Notes under the pieces: generated by a model
What the model saw: the letters and a program-made list of their open reading frames with translations, nothing else
Told to the model about the DNA's origin: nothing
The model's database searches: none
Assembly: GCF_038637725.1 (NCBI RefSeq)
Contig: NZ_CP152052.1
Location: forward strand, 3,207,501-3,271,500
Reading direction: 5' to 3'
DNA from: Psychrobacillus sp. FSL H8-0483
Lineage (GTDB): Bacteria > Bacillota > Bacilli > Bacillales_A > Planococcaceae
Length of the DNA: 64,000 bases
Shown: in pieces, positions 1 through 8,495 of the stretch
Layout of the letters: the number at the start of each line of letters is the position of its first letter
How positions within the stretch are numbered: the stretch's first letter is position 1
Position numbers and translations under genes: made by a program

Positions 1-101
1 TATTTCATCGTTTCAGCATCTGAAAAAATAGGATGCAAGGTGAAAATATCATCTTCTTTGAACTGTCTCAAAAATAACCTTTCCGTTTCCATCATAATCA
101 T
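1..101 (-). CDS. GNAT family N-acetyltransferase, N-terminal part
   Basis: Only the first 33 codons are inside the window; the gene runs off the left edge. The N-terminus (METERLFLRQFKEDD after three leading residues) is the usual first strand of RimJ/RimL-type acetyl-CoA acetyltransferases. The ATG at 101 has a GAGGGG ribosome binding site 7 bases upstream; in-frame ATGs at 95 and 92 are alternatives. The substrate cannot be told from this piece. Confidence 0.6.
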   Translation of the reverse strand, partial: MIMMETERLFLRQFKEDDIFTLHPIFSDAETMK

Positions 102-175
102 GATATGACCCCTCTCTATTTCCTTGGCTTACACTCCTCCTTACAATTCTTCCCCTTTGAAATCATTCAAAAGTT

Positions 176-1189
176 TTACAGACATCTCATCACAGTATCC
201 CCGAAGGATCTAATGTCTGGTAAATAATCAAATCCACCAGGAGAACCAAAACTATTAAACATTCGAACTGCCACTACATTATGCTTAGGTATAACTAATA
301 CCGCGACTCCTGTATAGCCTAGAATCTGATAGGATCCTTTCGGAACTAGTTCACCTATTTCTGATTTTTTAGCAGGCAACTCTTTTACAAACCATAGAAA
401 TCCATTTTGTGGAAGATCAACATCTATTAATTTAGGACTTTGAAGTGTAGTCGCCAACTTTAAAACTTCTTTATCCACGATTTGCTGCTCATTTATAAAG
501 CCCTCTTTTAAATGAATGTAACCCCAGTACGCCAATTCCCTTGCAGACACATACATATTCATCTGATCACCGTCAGTACTTTTAAAAGGGTGCCAATTTG
601 GCTCACCAGGTTCTCGAATCACCTCTGCGAGTTTATCATTGGATTCCGCGTACCAGCCGCTCTCAGTAAAGTTTAACGGTTGAAATACTTGTTCAGATAA
701 AATTTGACTTACCGTTTTCCCTGTTGTATTTTTAACAATTTGCGTTAGTAGATGTATATTAATCCCACGATAAGCCCAGCTTTGTCCAGGAGCAAATTCG
801 CGAGAAATATCTCCATCATTTTCCTTTAATCCATGCGTATGTGTTAATAAATTCCTAAGAGTCGACCCATTTAAGAGGTTAGAATCAAGTTCAGGTAGAT
901 ATTTTGTTACTAGATCATCAATGGACGCTATATATCCGTGATGCACAGCATACGCAACTGCAAATCCAATATAACTCTTTCGCACAGAAGCAACATGAAA
1001 TTGTGTATCTTCTTGAATAGTTCTTGCGTTCGGAGATTTTGAACCGCTCCCCCAGTAATTCTCTGTAACTACTTGGTCGTTCTCTATAATAACAATGGCT
1101 GCACCTGAACCGTCGACCGTACTGTATGTATTATGAACATGAGATATAACTGGGTTGAACTTATCGTTTAAATTTTTATTAATAAACAT
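176..1189 (-). CDS. Beta-lactamase-family serine hydrolase (class C fold)
   Basis: About 337 aa of the serine beta-lactamase/penicillin-binding-protein-like fold (COG1680 type). The catalytic tetrad SVRK (SxxK) follows HVA; the second motif, normally Tyr-Ser-Asn, reads YRG, so the usual Asn is absent; the KTG-like box is YTG (LGYTGVAVLVIP). No signal peptide is evident, so an esterase or peptidase acting in the cytoplasm is more likely than a true beta-lactamase. The frame is open from 1243, but the ATG at 1189 is preceded by AGAGG at 7 bases while the earlier ATGs have no such site. It stands alone. Confidence 0.8.
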   Translation of the reverse strand: MFINKNLNDKFNPVISHVHNTYSTVDGSGAAIVIIENDQVVTENYWGSGSKSPNARTIQEDTQFHVASVRKSYIGFAVAYAVHHGYIASIDDLVTKYLPELDSNLLNGSTLRNLLTHTHGLKENDGDISREFAPGQSWAYRGINIHLLTQIVKNTTGKTVSQILSEQVFQPLNFTESGWYAESNDKLAEVIREPGEPNWHPFKSTDGDQMNMYVSARELAYWGYIHLKEGFINEQQIVDKEVLKLATTLQSPKLIDVDLPQNGFLWFVKELPAKKSEIGELVPKGSYQILGYTGVAVLVIPKHNVVAVRMFNSFGSPGGFDYLPDIRSFGDTVMRCL

Positions 1190-1264
1190 CCTATAACCTC
1201 TATTCAAAAATATTTTATTCATCCGTTTCTTATAGCCATACATCTATTAGCCATGATAAACTTC

Positions 1265-1372
1265 TCATTCTACAATGACTGAAAAGCTTTTAATTAATAT
1301 CCAAACTCTCCCATCAACCTTCATAATCCGTTTGTTGTCTTCCGTTTCACCTATTAGTCTATTCTTCAACAC
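1265..1372 (-). CDS. Possible 35-aa small protein or remnant
   Basis: GTG start with AAAGGAG about 9 bases upstream, then 35 codons to TGA, ending 22 bases before the preceding hydrolase frame. I do not recognise the product and see no domain. It could be a genuine small protein, a degraded gene 3' end, or chance. Support is only the ribosome binding site and the open frame. Confidence 0.22.
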   Translation of the reverse strand: MLKNRLIGETEDNKRIMKVDGRVWILIKSFSVIVE

Positions 1373-1478
1373 AAGAGAAATCTCCTTTATCTTGTGATAA
1401 GCTTACCCTTAGATATCTATTAATTCAGTCCTCTAATAAGGGTTTCCATATTACATTTATATATTGGAGGTGTGTTTT

Positions 1479-2381
1479 ATGAAGAGTAAACCAATTTATG
1501 TTGAAATAACGATTAATTCAGAAATGGAAAAGTTATGGGAAGCAACGCAAAATCCTAAGCTACATGAGCAGTGGGATCTCCGTTTTTCTTCCATCACTTA
1601 TTTACCAAAGCAAGAAAATCAGCCGCAGCATTTTTTATATAAAACTAAAATTGGTTTTGGTTTAAGCATAGCTGGATTTGGAAAAAGTGTTGGTACTTTT
1701 CAAGCAGAAGATAATTCCCGAACATCTTCCCTGCACTTCGGAACGGATCAAGCTATTTCCATCATTTCTGAAGGGAAAGGCTATTGGAAGTATAAGCCCG
1801 AGCATGATTCCATTAAATTTCTTACACAATACGACTATCAAACTAATTTCAGAGCTATCGGTAGGTTCTTTGATTTTCTAATTTTTAGACCGCTAATGGG
1901 ATGGGCGACTGCTCTGAGTTTTGATGTATTAAAGAGATGGCTTGAGAAAGGAGAATCTCCTTCCTCTCAATATGGACGATTTTTCGGGCATTGGATGATT
2001 ACCTTTTTGTTCTTCTTTGTATGGTTGTATCAAGGCTTAGTGCCCAAATTAATAACCATGCACCCACAAGAAATTTCCATGACAAAAGACCTCCTTTCTT
2101 TGACTACGAGCCAGGCAACTACTATTGTCGCTACGATTGGAATAGCGGAAATTGTCTTTAGTTTGATCTGGTTACTTTATAAAAATAAAAGAAGACTACT
2201 AGGTTTACAGTTAATCCTTTTTCCTTTGCTCACTTTTTCGGCCATTATAGCTGAACCAGCTGCTATAAGCCATCCGTTCAACCCTTTGACTTTTAACATA
2301 GCTTTATTTGTCCTTTCCATTTTTGGATTTTTTATCAGTAAGGAAGTGCCTTCTGCCAGGAGCTGCAAACGAACAAGATAA
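1479..2381 (+). CDS. SRPBCC plus DoxX-like membrane protein (YndG-like)
   Basis: 300 aa. Residues about 1-145 look like a START/SRPBCC ligand-binding domain (starts KPIYVEITINSEMEKLWEA); the C-terminal half has four hydrophobic segments typical of DoxX-like proteins. First gene of a tight three-gene operon with a DUF4166 protein and a YndJ-like protein, the same order as yndG-yndH-yndJ of Bacillus subtilis, whose function is not established. The frame opens at a TTG at 1464, but that lies in the ribosome binding site GGAGGTG (1467-1473); ATG 1479 is the sensible start. Five bases separate it from the next gene. Confidence 0.75.
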   Translation: MKSKPIYVEITINSEMEKLWEATQNPKLHEQWDLRFSSITYLPKQENQPQHFLYKTKIGFGLSIAGFGKSVGTFQAEDNSRTSSLHFGTDQAISIISEGKGYWKYKPEHDSIKFLTQYDYQTNFRAIGRFFDFLIFRPLMGWATALSFDVLKRWLEKGESPSSQYGRFFGHWMITFLFFFVWLYQGLVPKLITMHPQEISMTKDLLSLTTSQATTIVATIGIAEIVFSLIWLLYKNKRRLLGLQLILFPLLTFSAIIAEPAAISHPFNPLTFNIALFVLSIFGFFISKEVPSARSCKRTR

Positions 2382-2386
2382 GGAGC

Positions 2387-3004
2387 ATGAACATGTCTAT
2401 TTATAAACAAATACTGGGCGATCAGTTTTATAGCCTTCAGCCAATGCTCCAAAAGAGATATGCACTGCCTAGTGGAAAATCTTTTCAAGCAAGCGGAGTA
2501 ATGAAAAAGATACGTAGAGGCCCTAAATGGATGTTCCCTCTATTTTTATTAGGAACACATTGGAAGTTTTTATTTCCCGAACATGGAGAGGACATCCCTT
2601 TCACGATCATGAATACGAGTCAAATCGGACAAAACGGCGAAAAACAAGTCCACTGGAAGAGAACGTTTTACTTTCCAAAGAAGAAAAGATATTTTAATGC
2701 GCTTATGAGTATGGATATGGAGAAGGGTGTCGTAAAGGACTATTTAGGAGAACCACGTTTATTTTACTCGGAACTGATTTTCTTTGTTACAGAAGTAGGC
2801 CATATGCAAATTGAATCAAGAAAGCAACGATTAGTTATGGGCAAGATTGAAATTCCATTGCCAAAAATCTTGCAAGGAATCGTTCAAGTAACAGAGCATT
2901 ATATAGAAGAAAGGGATGCTTTTTCTATACATGTCCAAATCCAAAATCCATTAATCGGCATATTATTTGAATATGAAGGGGAGTTTCGAGCGGATGACTT
3001 TTAA
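2387..3004 (+). CDS. DUF4166 protein (YndH-like)
   Basis: 205 aa, no signal peptide or membrane segment. DUF4166 proteins are uncharacterised and are often found with SRPBCC/DoxX proteins, as here. GGAG precedes the start by about 6 bases; a second in-frame ATG two codons later is equally possible. The end overlaps the next gene by 11 bases, so translation is probably coupled. Function unknown. Confidence 0.75.
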   Translation: MNMSIYKQILGDQFYSLQPMLQKRYALPSGKSFQASGVMKKIRRGPKWMFPLFLLGTHWKFLFPEHGEDIPFTIMNTSQIGQNGEKQVHWKRTFYFPKKKRYFNALMSMDMEKGVVKDYLGEPRLFYSELIFFVTEVGHMQIESRKQRLVMGKIEIPLPKILQGIVQVTEHYIEERDAFSIHVQIQNPLIGILFEYEGEFRADDF

Positions 3005-4553
3005 GCAAATTGTCTTACTACATACTATTTTATTTCTAATTGTCGTCATTTTTAATGTAACCCCTTGGTACTTTTTAATGTTAACTGTGGCTCAGCTTTT
3101 ATTTGTTCCACTTACTTTGCAATTAATCTTGAAAAAAGAAAATCGACTCTATTATTATTTTGCCATACCCGCATTCGTGTCAGTTTTCATTTTACAAACG
3201 ACGACAAATACTAACTTAGATCTATTATTTGCAACTATTTATCTACTATTCACATTCCTTGTAGCTATATATGGACTCAGACGTTTTATCCAACGAGGCT
3301 TTGCCCACATAGAGGAGTTTATGATTGATGCTGGGATGATGTATTTGTTCATCGGTGGTGTTTGGTTTTTTGCCTCTGTCACAGAAATAGATACAGGGTT
3401 TTCACCGATTCTTACTTGGCTAACAGCTATACACTTTCATTATTCTTCATTTTTATTACCTATTTTCTTAGGGTTTCTCGGTCGTTTACAGAAAAGCACT
3501 GCCTACAACATAATCTGTACGATAATATTAATATCCCCTATTGTTGTTGCACTAGGGATTACATTCGCTCCTTGGCTTGAACTTATTTCAGTAGTTCTCT
3601 ATATTACTGGGATCTATGGATTCATTGTTTTAGCTTTTCAAGCACCATTTCCAAGTGCTTTGCAAAAAAGTTTGGTACTCATATCATTTGGAGCGTTAGG
3701 TATCACGATTCTTTTCTCTTTGCTGTATGCTGTCGGAAATGTTTTTGGGGTTTTTCATGTAAGCATTAACTTTATGTTGAAATTTCATGGGTTCTTCAAT
3801 TGTATATTATTCGCTTTATGCGGGATGATTGGATGGTCTATTTTCACACCTCCTACTAAAGAGTTAGGATGGAACTTTCCAATCAGCAACATGAAAGGAA
3901 GGTTCTTCATTGGGGAGAAGATTTTATCGGAGAACATCGGTACCAATAGTTACAGTGGCCTTGTTGATCATATGGAAATGTATGTAGAAAGAGAAACACT
4001 ATCCCCTACTATCATCGATTTTTATGAAAATACAAGTCAGTACAAGCTTTTTTCTGAAGTACATTGGCACACTTGGTTTAAACCATTTGCGTCAGTTTAT
4101 AGGCTAATTAGTAGCAAAGTACAACAACTAAACCTTCCATATTCCAATAAACAAATGGAGATGACTGGTGACATCATCGCAGTAGAAGATGGTCGCTCAA
4201 AAACAAGAGCGTGGATACGAAAAATAGAGAAAGAAGTTATTTTTGTTGCTCTCTACTCTACCCATCAAAATAACAATAAACCCTATATGAATATCGCCTT
4301 GCCACTCCCTTGGTCGTCGATGATTGGGATACTAGAACTACATCAACAAGAAGAAAAGCTTGTCCTAACAAGTAAAGGAACTAGCGATTCCGATGCAGGA
4401 ATTTATTTAGCATTTAGTAAAAATGTTTTCAAACTACCTTTACAAGAACAATTTCTTCTAGAAGAAATAAAAGAAGGAAAACTTCGAGCTAAGCATCAAA
4501 TGCGAATTTTTTCATTTCCCTTTTTAACCATTAAATATGTAATTGACGGTTAA
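2994..4553 (+). CDS. YndJ-like multi-span membrane protein
   Basis: 519 aa. About residues 1-290 carry roughly nine to ten hydrophobic segments; the remaining about 230 residues are soluble and hydrophilic. Length and order match YndJ of Bacillus, of unknown function. The start ATG lies inside the end of the DUF4166 gene with AAGGGGAG about 10 bases upstream; the longer frame from a TTG at 2967 is not supported. It is the last gene of the operon, with a terminator starting about 30 bases after the stop. Confidence 0.72.
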   Translation: MTFKQIVLLHTILFLIVVIFNVTPWYFLMLTVAQLLFVPLTLQLILKKENRLYYYFAIPAFVSVFILQTTTNTNLDLLFATIYLLFTFLVAIYGLRRFIQRGFAHIEEFMIDAGMMYLFIGGVWFFASVTEIDTGFSPILTWLTAIHFHYSSFLLPIFLGFLGRLQKSTAYNIICTIILISPIVVALGITFAPWLELISVVLYITGIYGFIVLAFQAPFPSALQKSLVLISFGALGITILFSLLYAVGNVFGVFHVSINFMLKFHGFFNCILFALCGMIGWSIFTPPTKELGWNFPISNMKGRFFIGEKILSENIGTNSYSGLVDHMEMYVERETLSPTIIDFYENTSQYKLFSEVHWHTWFKPFASVYRLISSKVQQLNLPYSNKQMEMTGDIIAVEDGRSKTRAWIRKIEKEVIFVALYSTHQNNNKPYMNIALPLPWSSMIGILELHQQEEKLVLTSKGTSDSDAGIYLAFSKNVFKLPLQEQFLLEEIKEGKLRAKHQMRIFSFPFLTIKYVIDG

Positions 4554-4582
4554 AAAGGAAATAGACGTCAAATAAAAAGAAA

Positions 4583-4606
4583 AACCCAACCAATAGTTGG
4601 GCTTTT
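4583..4606 (+). terminator. Terminator of the yndGHJ-like operon
   Basis: Stem CCCAAC/GTTGGG with loop CAATA followed by CTTTTC. The same hairpin recurs at 4892-4918. Confidence 0.8.
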
Positions 4607-4657
4607 CAGACTGTAGACAAACTCAATTTTGGGTGTACAGTGTTGTATAGTAAATTC

Positions 4658-4773
4658 GGCAAGGACCACCACTTCGCTTTCCGTGAGCTTGGCTTCAGCC
4701 TCCTCGTCACTGCGTTCCTGCGGGGTCTTCTGCTCAAGCTGTTCCCAGAGGAGTCTTCGTGGTGGTCCTTGCC
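4658..4773. repeat. GC-rich dispersed repeat, copy 1
   Basis: A 116-bp element bounded by 15-bp inverted arms (GGCAAGGACCACCAC / GTGGTGGTCCTTGCC). The core read on the minus strand (CCCCGCAGGAACGC ... GACGAGGAGGCTGAAGCC) matches copy 3 at 47146-47268 closely. The GC content stands out from the surroundings. Open frames through it on both strands are by-products of the palindrome. Confidence 0.75.
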
Positions 4774-4891
4774 TTATAAACAATTCCTTAGAGATATCCA
4801 CTATCTTTATTTTTATTATATAAAGCAACCTCTTTAGTAATATTTATTATTATTCATAACCGTTTAAAAAAATACTTTTGTCGTCAAGCTG

Positions 4892-4918
4892 AAAAGCCCA
4901 ACCAATAGTTGGGCTTTT
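4892..4918. terminator. Terminator of kimA (bidirectional)
   Basis: AAAAGCCCAAC/GTTGGGCTTTT with loop CAATA, symmetrical, so it can act on both strands. It ends 7 bases from the kimA stop and duplicates the hairpin at 4583-4606. Confidence 0.85.
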
Positions 4919-4924
4919 CTAATG

Positions 4925-6751
4925 TTACTTCTTAAAATGATAAGGTACCGTTGTGACTACTACATCTTTTCGATAAAGCAAAATTGCTTTAATAAGTAAA
5001 CTAGACTGGTTATGAAGAATATTATGCCAGCCTTTTTTCGGAATAAACTGCGGTATCAATACCGTTACTCGGTAGTTAGATTCTTCTGCTTTATTCTCTA
5101 CTTTGCTAATAAATTTGGATAATGGTTGAATAATGCTTCTATAGTGTGAGTAAAGGGTCACTAACCGAATATCTGGTTGCCATTTCTTCCACTTTTCTTC
5201 GAACGATTTTTCATCTTCTTTATCGAAAGCTACATATACGGCTATAATGTGTGCTGGATTTAGTGATTTCGCATAGTTCAAAGAGTTCTCCACTACATGG
5301 GTTATTCCCGCAACAGGGACAAGAATAATATTCCCTTCAATTGGCATAACAGGTTCACAAGAAGATATACTTAGCTGTTCTCCAACAGCTACATAATGTC
5401 TTTTTACTTTGTGAAAACCTAAAACGAGAAGGGGCAAAAAGATTAATACTGCCCAAACCTGACCAAATTTAGTAATAAAGAAAATCATCATAACTGTGAA
5501 ACTAATTAATGCTCCAACAAAGTTAATGGTTAGTTTACCAACCCAGCCCTTAGGTTTTTCACGGAACCACTTCACTAGCATCCCTGTCTGGGATAGTGTA
5601 AATGGAATAAATACCCCTACAGCATAAAGTGGGATGAGTTGTTCCGTTTCGCCTTTAAAGATAACAATGAGCAGAATCGATGTAATTCCAAGTGTGATAA
5701 TTCCGTTAGAATAACCTAACCGGTCACCTCTCATTTTATACATACTTGGAATATATTTATCCTTCGACAGATTAAAAGCCAGTAAAGGAAAGGCTGAGTA
5801 CCCCGTATTTGCAGCGAGAACAAGTATCAAAGCTGTTGTTCCTTGGATAAAATAATACATATAATTTCTTCCAAACGTTTCAGATGCTATTTGTGAAATA
5901 ACAGTTTCCTCCACTTTCGGTGAAATACCATAATAAAAGGCAAGCACTACTATTCCTACCAATAAAACAGCAAGTAAAGAGCCCATTATTGCTAGTGTTT
6001 TAGCCGCATTTTTAGCACTAGGATACTTAAAGTTAGGTATCGCATTAGAAATTGCTTCCACACCTGTTAACGCAGAACTACCAGAAGCAAATGCTCTAAG
6101 TAACAAGAATAATGTAATCCCTGCAACTGGAGTGCCAATTGGTGCATGTAAATCAGGTGAGACATTCCCAGTTATTATATTAAAGAGTCCAACTCCAATT
6201 AAAATAAACAACGCAAGCACAAATAAATATACAGGATACGCGAGAATTGATGCGGACTCAGTAATTCCCCGTAAATTTAAAATGGTGATTAAAATAACAA
6301 GTACACTTGCAATTAACACATTATGATCATGTAAGCTTGGAATAGCGGAAGTAATAGCGTCCGTTCCAGCAGAGACACTTACCGCAACAGTCAAGATGTA
6401 ATCCACTAACAAAGATCCACCTGCAATTAAACCAGCATTTTCACCCAAGTTTTCTTTTGAGACAACATATGCACCTCCACCACGTGGATAAGCAAAAATA
6501 ATTTGTCTATAGGACAAGATTAGTGCCAGTAATAGGACAAGTACACCTACTGCAATTGGGATGGAATACCAGAAAGCTACTGTCCCAATCGTCATTAATA
6601 CAAGTAATATCTGTTCTGGACCATAAGCAACAGATGATAAAGCATCCGAAGATAGGATAGCCAAAGCTTTCGTTTTATTTAGTTTTTGATCACCTAATTC
6701 AGATGACTTCAATGGGCGACCTATTAAAAATCTTTTTACTACTGATAACAT
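4925..6751 (-). CDS. kimA: High-affinity potassium importer KimA
   Basis: 608 aa APC-superfamily transporter, the length of B. subtilis KimA (YdaO). About twelve membrane segments in residues 30-450, with the conserved ALSSVAYGPEQ segment near residue 37 and AYPRGGGAYVVS after the second helix, then a cytoplasmic tail. KimA proteins are proton-coupled K+ importers inhibited by c-di-AMP. Start chosen at ATG 6751 (MLSVVKRFLIGRPLKS) because AAGGAAG precedes it and it aligns with known KimA starts; the frame is open to 6799. The long leader carries a c-di-AMP riboswitch, so expression should fall when c-di-AMP (high K+) rises. Confidence 0.92.
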   Translation of the reverse strand: MLSVVKRFLIGRPLKSSELGDQKLNKTKALAILSSDALSSVAYGPEQILLVLMTIGTVAFWYSIPIAVGVLVLLLALILSYRQIIFAYPRGGGAYVVSKENLGENAGLIAGGSLLVDYILTVAVSVSAGTDAITSAIPSLHDHNVLIASVLVILITILNLRGITESASILAYPVYLFVLALFILIGVGLFNIITGNVSPDLHAPIGTPVAGITLFLLLRAFASGSSALTGVEAISNAIPNFKYPSAKNAAKTLAIMGSLLAVLLVGIVVLAFYYGISPKVEETVISQIASETFGRNYMYYFIQGTTALILVLAANTGYSAFPLLAFNLSKDKYIPSMYKMRGDRLGYSNGIITLGITSILLIVIFKGETEQLIPLYAVGVFIPFTLSQTGMLVKWFREKPKGWVGKLTINFVGALISFTVMMIFFITKFGQVWAVLIFLPLLVLGFHKVKRHYVAVGEQLSISSCEPVMPIEGNIILVPVAGITHVVENSLNYAKSLNPAHIIAVYVAFDKEDEKSFEEKWKKWQPDIRLVTLYSHYRSIIQPLSKFISKVENKAEESNYRVTVLIPQFIPKKGWHNILHNQSSLLIKAILLYRKDVVVTTVPYHFKK

Positions 6752-6833
6752 AATTCCACTTCTTCCTTTAAATTGTTGCTTTCCCCAACATAATGCCATC
6801 CCTAAATGATTATTTTAAACCATAAGAAACAAC

Positions 6834-6873
6834 AAAAAAGCCCACAAGGCATAAGTAAATAGCCTAGTGGACT
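6834..6873 (-). terminator. Riboswitch expression-platform terminator
   Basis: Read on the minus strand: AGTCCACTAGGC, loop, GCCTTGTGGGCT, then six T. It lies between the aptamer and kimA and is expected to form when ligand is bound. Confidence 0.85.
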
Positions 6874-6875
6874 CT

Positions 6876-7048
6876 ATTTCATTCGTCTCACCAGCTCCAT
6901 CTCCTCTCTCATTACGCTTACGAGGTTAGCTGTCGGGTTTGGGCTAAAAGAGTAGCCCTACCTACATACGTAGGATTCACCCCATATGACTCCTCAAAGC
7001 CACATAAAATGGGTCCCCCGTTCCGATTGGATTAAGCGATATAGAAAT
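6876..7048 (-). ncRNA. ydaO/yuaA-type c-di-AMP riboswitch
   Basis: The minus-strand sequence contains the conserved blocks of this class in order: CGCTTAATCC, CGGGGGACCC, GGGGTGAATCC, GTAGGGCTACTC, AAACCCGACAGCTAACCTCG and TAAGCGTAATGAGAGGAGA. The class binds c-di-AMP and usually switches off K+ uptake or wall genes. It sits in the kimA leader between a sigma-A promoter and an intrinsic terminator, the standard transcription-off design. Confidence 0.93.
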
Positions 7049-7063
7049 ATGAAACTGGCGTTA

Positions 7064-7092
7064 ATATTACTCTTATTTTTGTATCTTGTAAA
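7064..7092 (-). promoter_or_regulatory. Sigma-A promoter of riboswitch-kimA
   Basis: -35 TTTACA (7087-7092) and -10 TAATAT (7064-7069) with 17-base spacing on the minus strand; transcription would start about 10 bases before the aptamer. Confidence 0.65.
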
Positions 7093-7149
7093 TAAAAAAA
7101 TGCGAATATTTACGAGTATTTTTTACCGACAATCAAGACTCTTTATTCA

Positions 7150-7932
7150 CTACTTTGCTTTTCCACAAACATAAATTATTTCATAGCTATCATTACTAAT
7201 AGGCGTCCCGTTCCAATCCTTGTATACATGTAAAATATCAAACCCATTTTGAAATAATGTTCTTTCCATTTCCTTTGGATATGTGTATCGTAAACTTATT
7301 TTTGTTCTTTTTTCATCCACTACATTGCTATCTTCATTTTTAAACTTCCTTATAGTAGTGTAGTGTTGGATTTGACTTAAAGCATCGTAGTTACTAATTG
7401 TGTAAACGTCTACCTCTTTATGACAAGTTATGTCTTTATACGTTTTCCAATATTCTTCAGTACTTGGTTGCAGTAACTCTTCTGCACTTGGGAACCTTGT
7501 ACCAAATATAAAAATCCCATCTTCCATTAAGTGTCTATGAATAGAAGTTAACAGCTGATTTTGTGATTCATTCGTATGGAAATGTTGAATAGAGTTTCCG
7601 ACCATATAGATCAACGGACTTTTATAATTTAAATCGAGTTGAGCACAATCTTGCGTTATCCATTCAATTTGTAGATTAGACTCTTCCATTTTTTTCTTTG
7701 CAAGCTCGAGCATGCCAGCGTGAAGATCTACTCCAATTAAATTATAGCCTTTATTAGCTAAAGGAATCGTAATTCTTCCTGTGCCACAAGCTAAATCAAT
7801 TATTGGACCATCTTTCTTGGAAGCCCACTCCAAGAGTAAAGGAAGTTCTCCAACGTATGCATTATTTTCAATATCATATACAACAGGATTATCATATTCC
7901 TCTAGATTGTCTGTGAACATTTTATTTGTCAT
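7150..7932 (-). CDS. Class I SAM-dependent methyltransferase
   Basis: 260 aa Rossmann-fold methyltransferase. SAM motif I is DLACGTGR at residues 46-53, with an acidic strand end (GVDLHAGM) after it. Substrate unknown. The frame opens at a GTG at 7950, but ATG 7932 has GGAG at 8 bases. It is followed upstream on the same strand by a GyrI-like protein, a metallopeptidase-like protein and a kinase, possibly one transcript of unrelated accessory enzymes. Confidence 0.8.
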   Translation of the reverse strand: MTNKMFTDNLEEYDNPVVYDIENNAYVGELPLLLEWASKKDGPIIDLACGTGRITIPLANKGYNLIGVDLHAGMLELAKKKMEESNLQIEWITQDCAQLDLNYKSPLIYMVGNSIQHFHTNESQNQLLTSIHRHLMEDGIFIFGTRFPSAEELLQPSTEEYWKTYKDITCHKEVDVYTISNYDALSQIQHYTTIRKFKNEDSNVVDEKRTKISLRYTYPKEMERTLFQNGFDILHVYKDWNGTPISNDSYEIIYVCGKAK

Positions 7933-7975
7933 GAGGTTCTCCTTCTTCACTTAATCCTTCGAACTATTCATATCA

Positions 7976-8458
7976 TCATAATCCTCTTTCTTTTACCGGC
8001 ACATATAAATCAATCTTGCATTTCCCTTCCGGATCAGCTGCAGGATTATTCATATTAAATTCTAAGTTGTATCTATCGTAATCTGCCTCATAATCGGTAT
8101 TAGGCAACCAGTTTTTATACATGTATTCATATGATAGATTTAATTTTTCTGGTGCATCATAAAATGGATAAAAAGCATACAGTCCACCATCTAGCCTTTT
8201 AAATTGCATATCAGAATGATTTTCTTTTTCAAAATCTTTAGGAATAGTGACACAAGCATCGTGACGACAGTTATCTCCTTCTACTAAACTTGGATTATCT
8301 AAAGATATGCCGATAAAATGCTGGTGGGGTGGAAAAAGATCATTATTTACGGACCATTGAATTAGTTTCCCCCAATGAGCTTGAGGTTCAAAATAGCTTC
8401 CTATACGACGAACAAACGCTACTTCATATTCAGGTAATTTTTTTATTAATACATTCAT
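7976..8458 (-). CDS. GyrI-like / AraC effector-binding-domain protein
   Basis: 160 aa consisting of a single GyrI-like small-molecule-binding domain without an attached DNA-binding domain. The family includes stand-alone SbmC/GyrI proteins and effector domains of AraC/MerR regulators. AAAGGAG precedes the ATG. A second GyrI-like protein is encoded at 13613-14092 but is not closely similar. Ligand unknown. Confidence 0.75.
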   Translation of the reverse strand: MNVLIKKLPEYEVAFVRRIGSYFEPQAHWGKLIQWSVNNDLFPPHQHFIGISLDNPSLVEGDNCRHDACVTIPKDFEKENHSDMQFKRLDGGLYAFYPFYDAPEKLNLSYEYMYKNWLPNTDYEADYDRYNLEFNMNNPAADPEGKCKIDLYVPVKERGL

Positions 8459-8495
8459 TTTCTAGTCTCCTTTATTAAAAGAAAAGTGTGTAATT

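Noticed and set aside
4568-4837. Open frames on both strands through the GC-rich element
   Set aside because: They mirror each other across the inverted repeat and match no protein.
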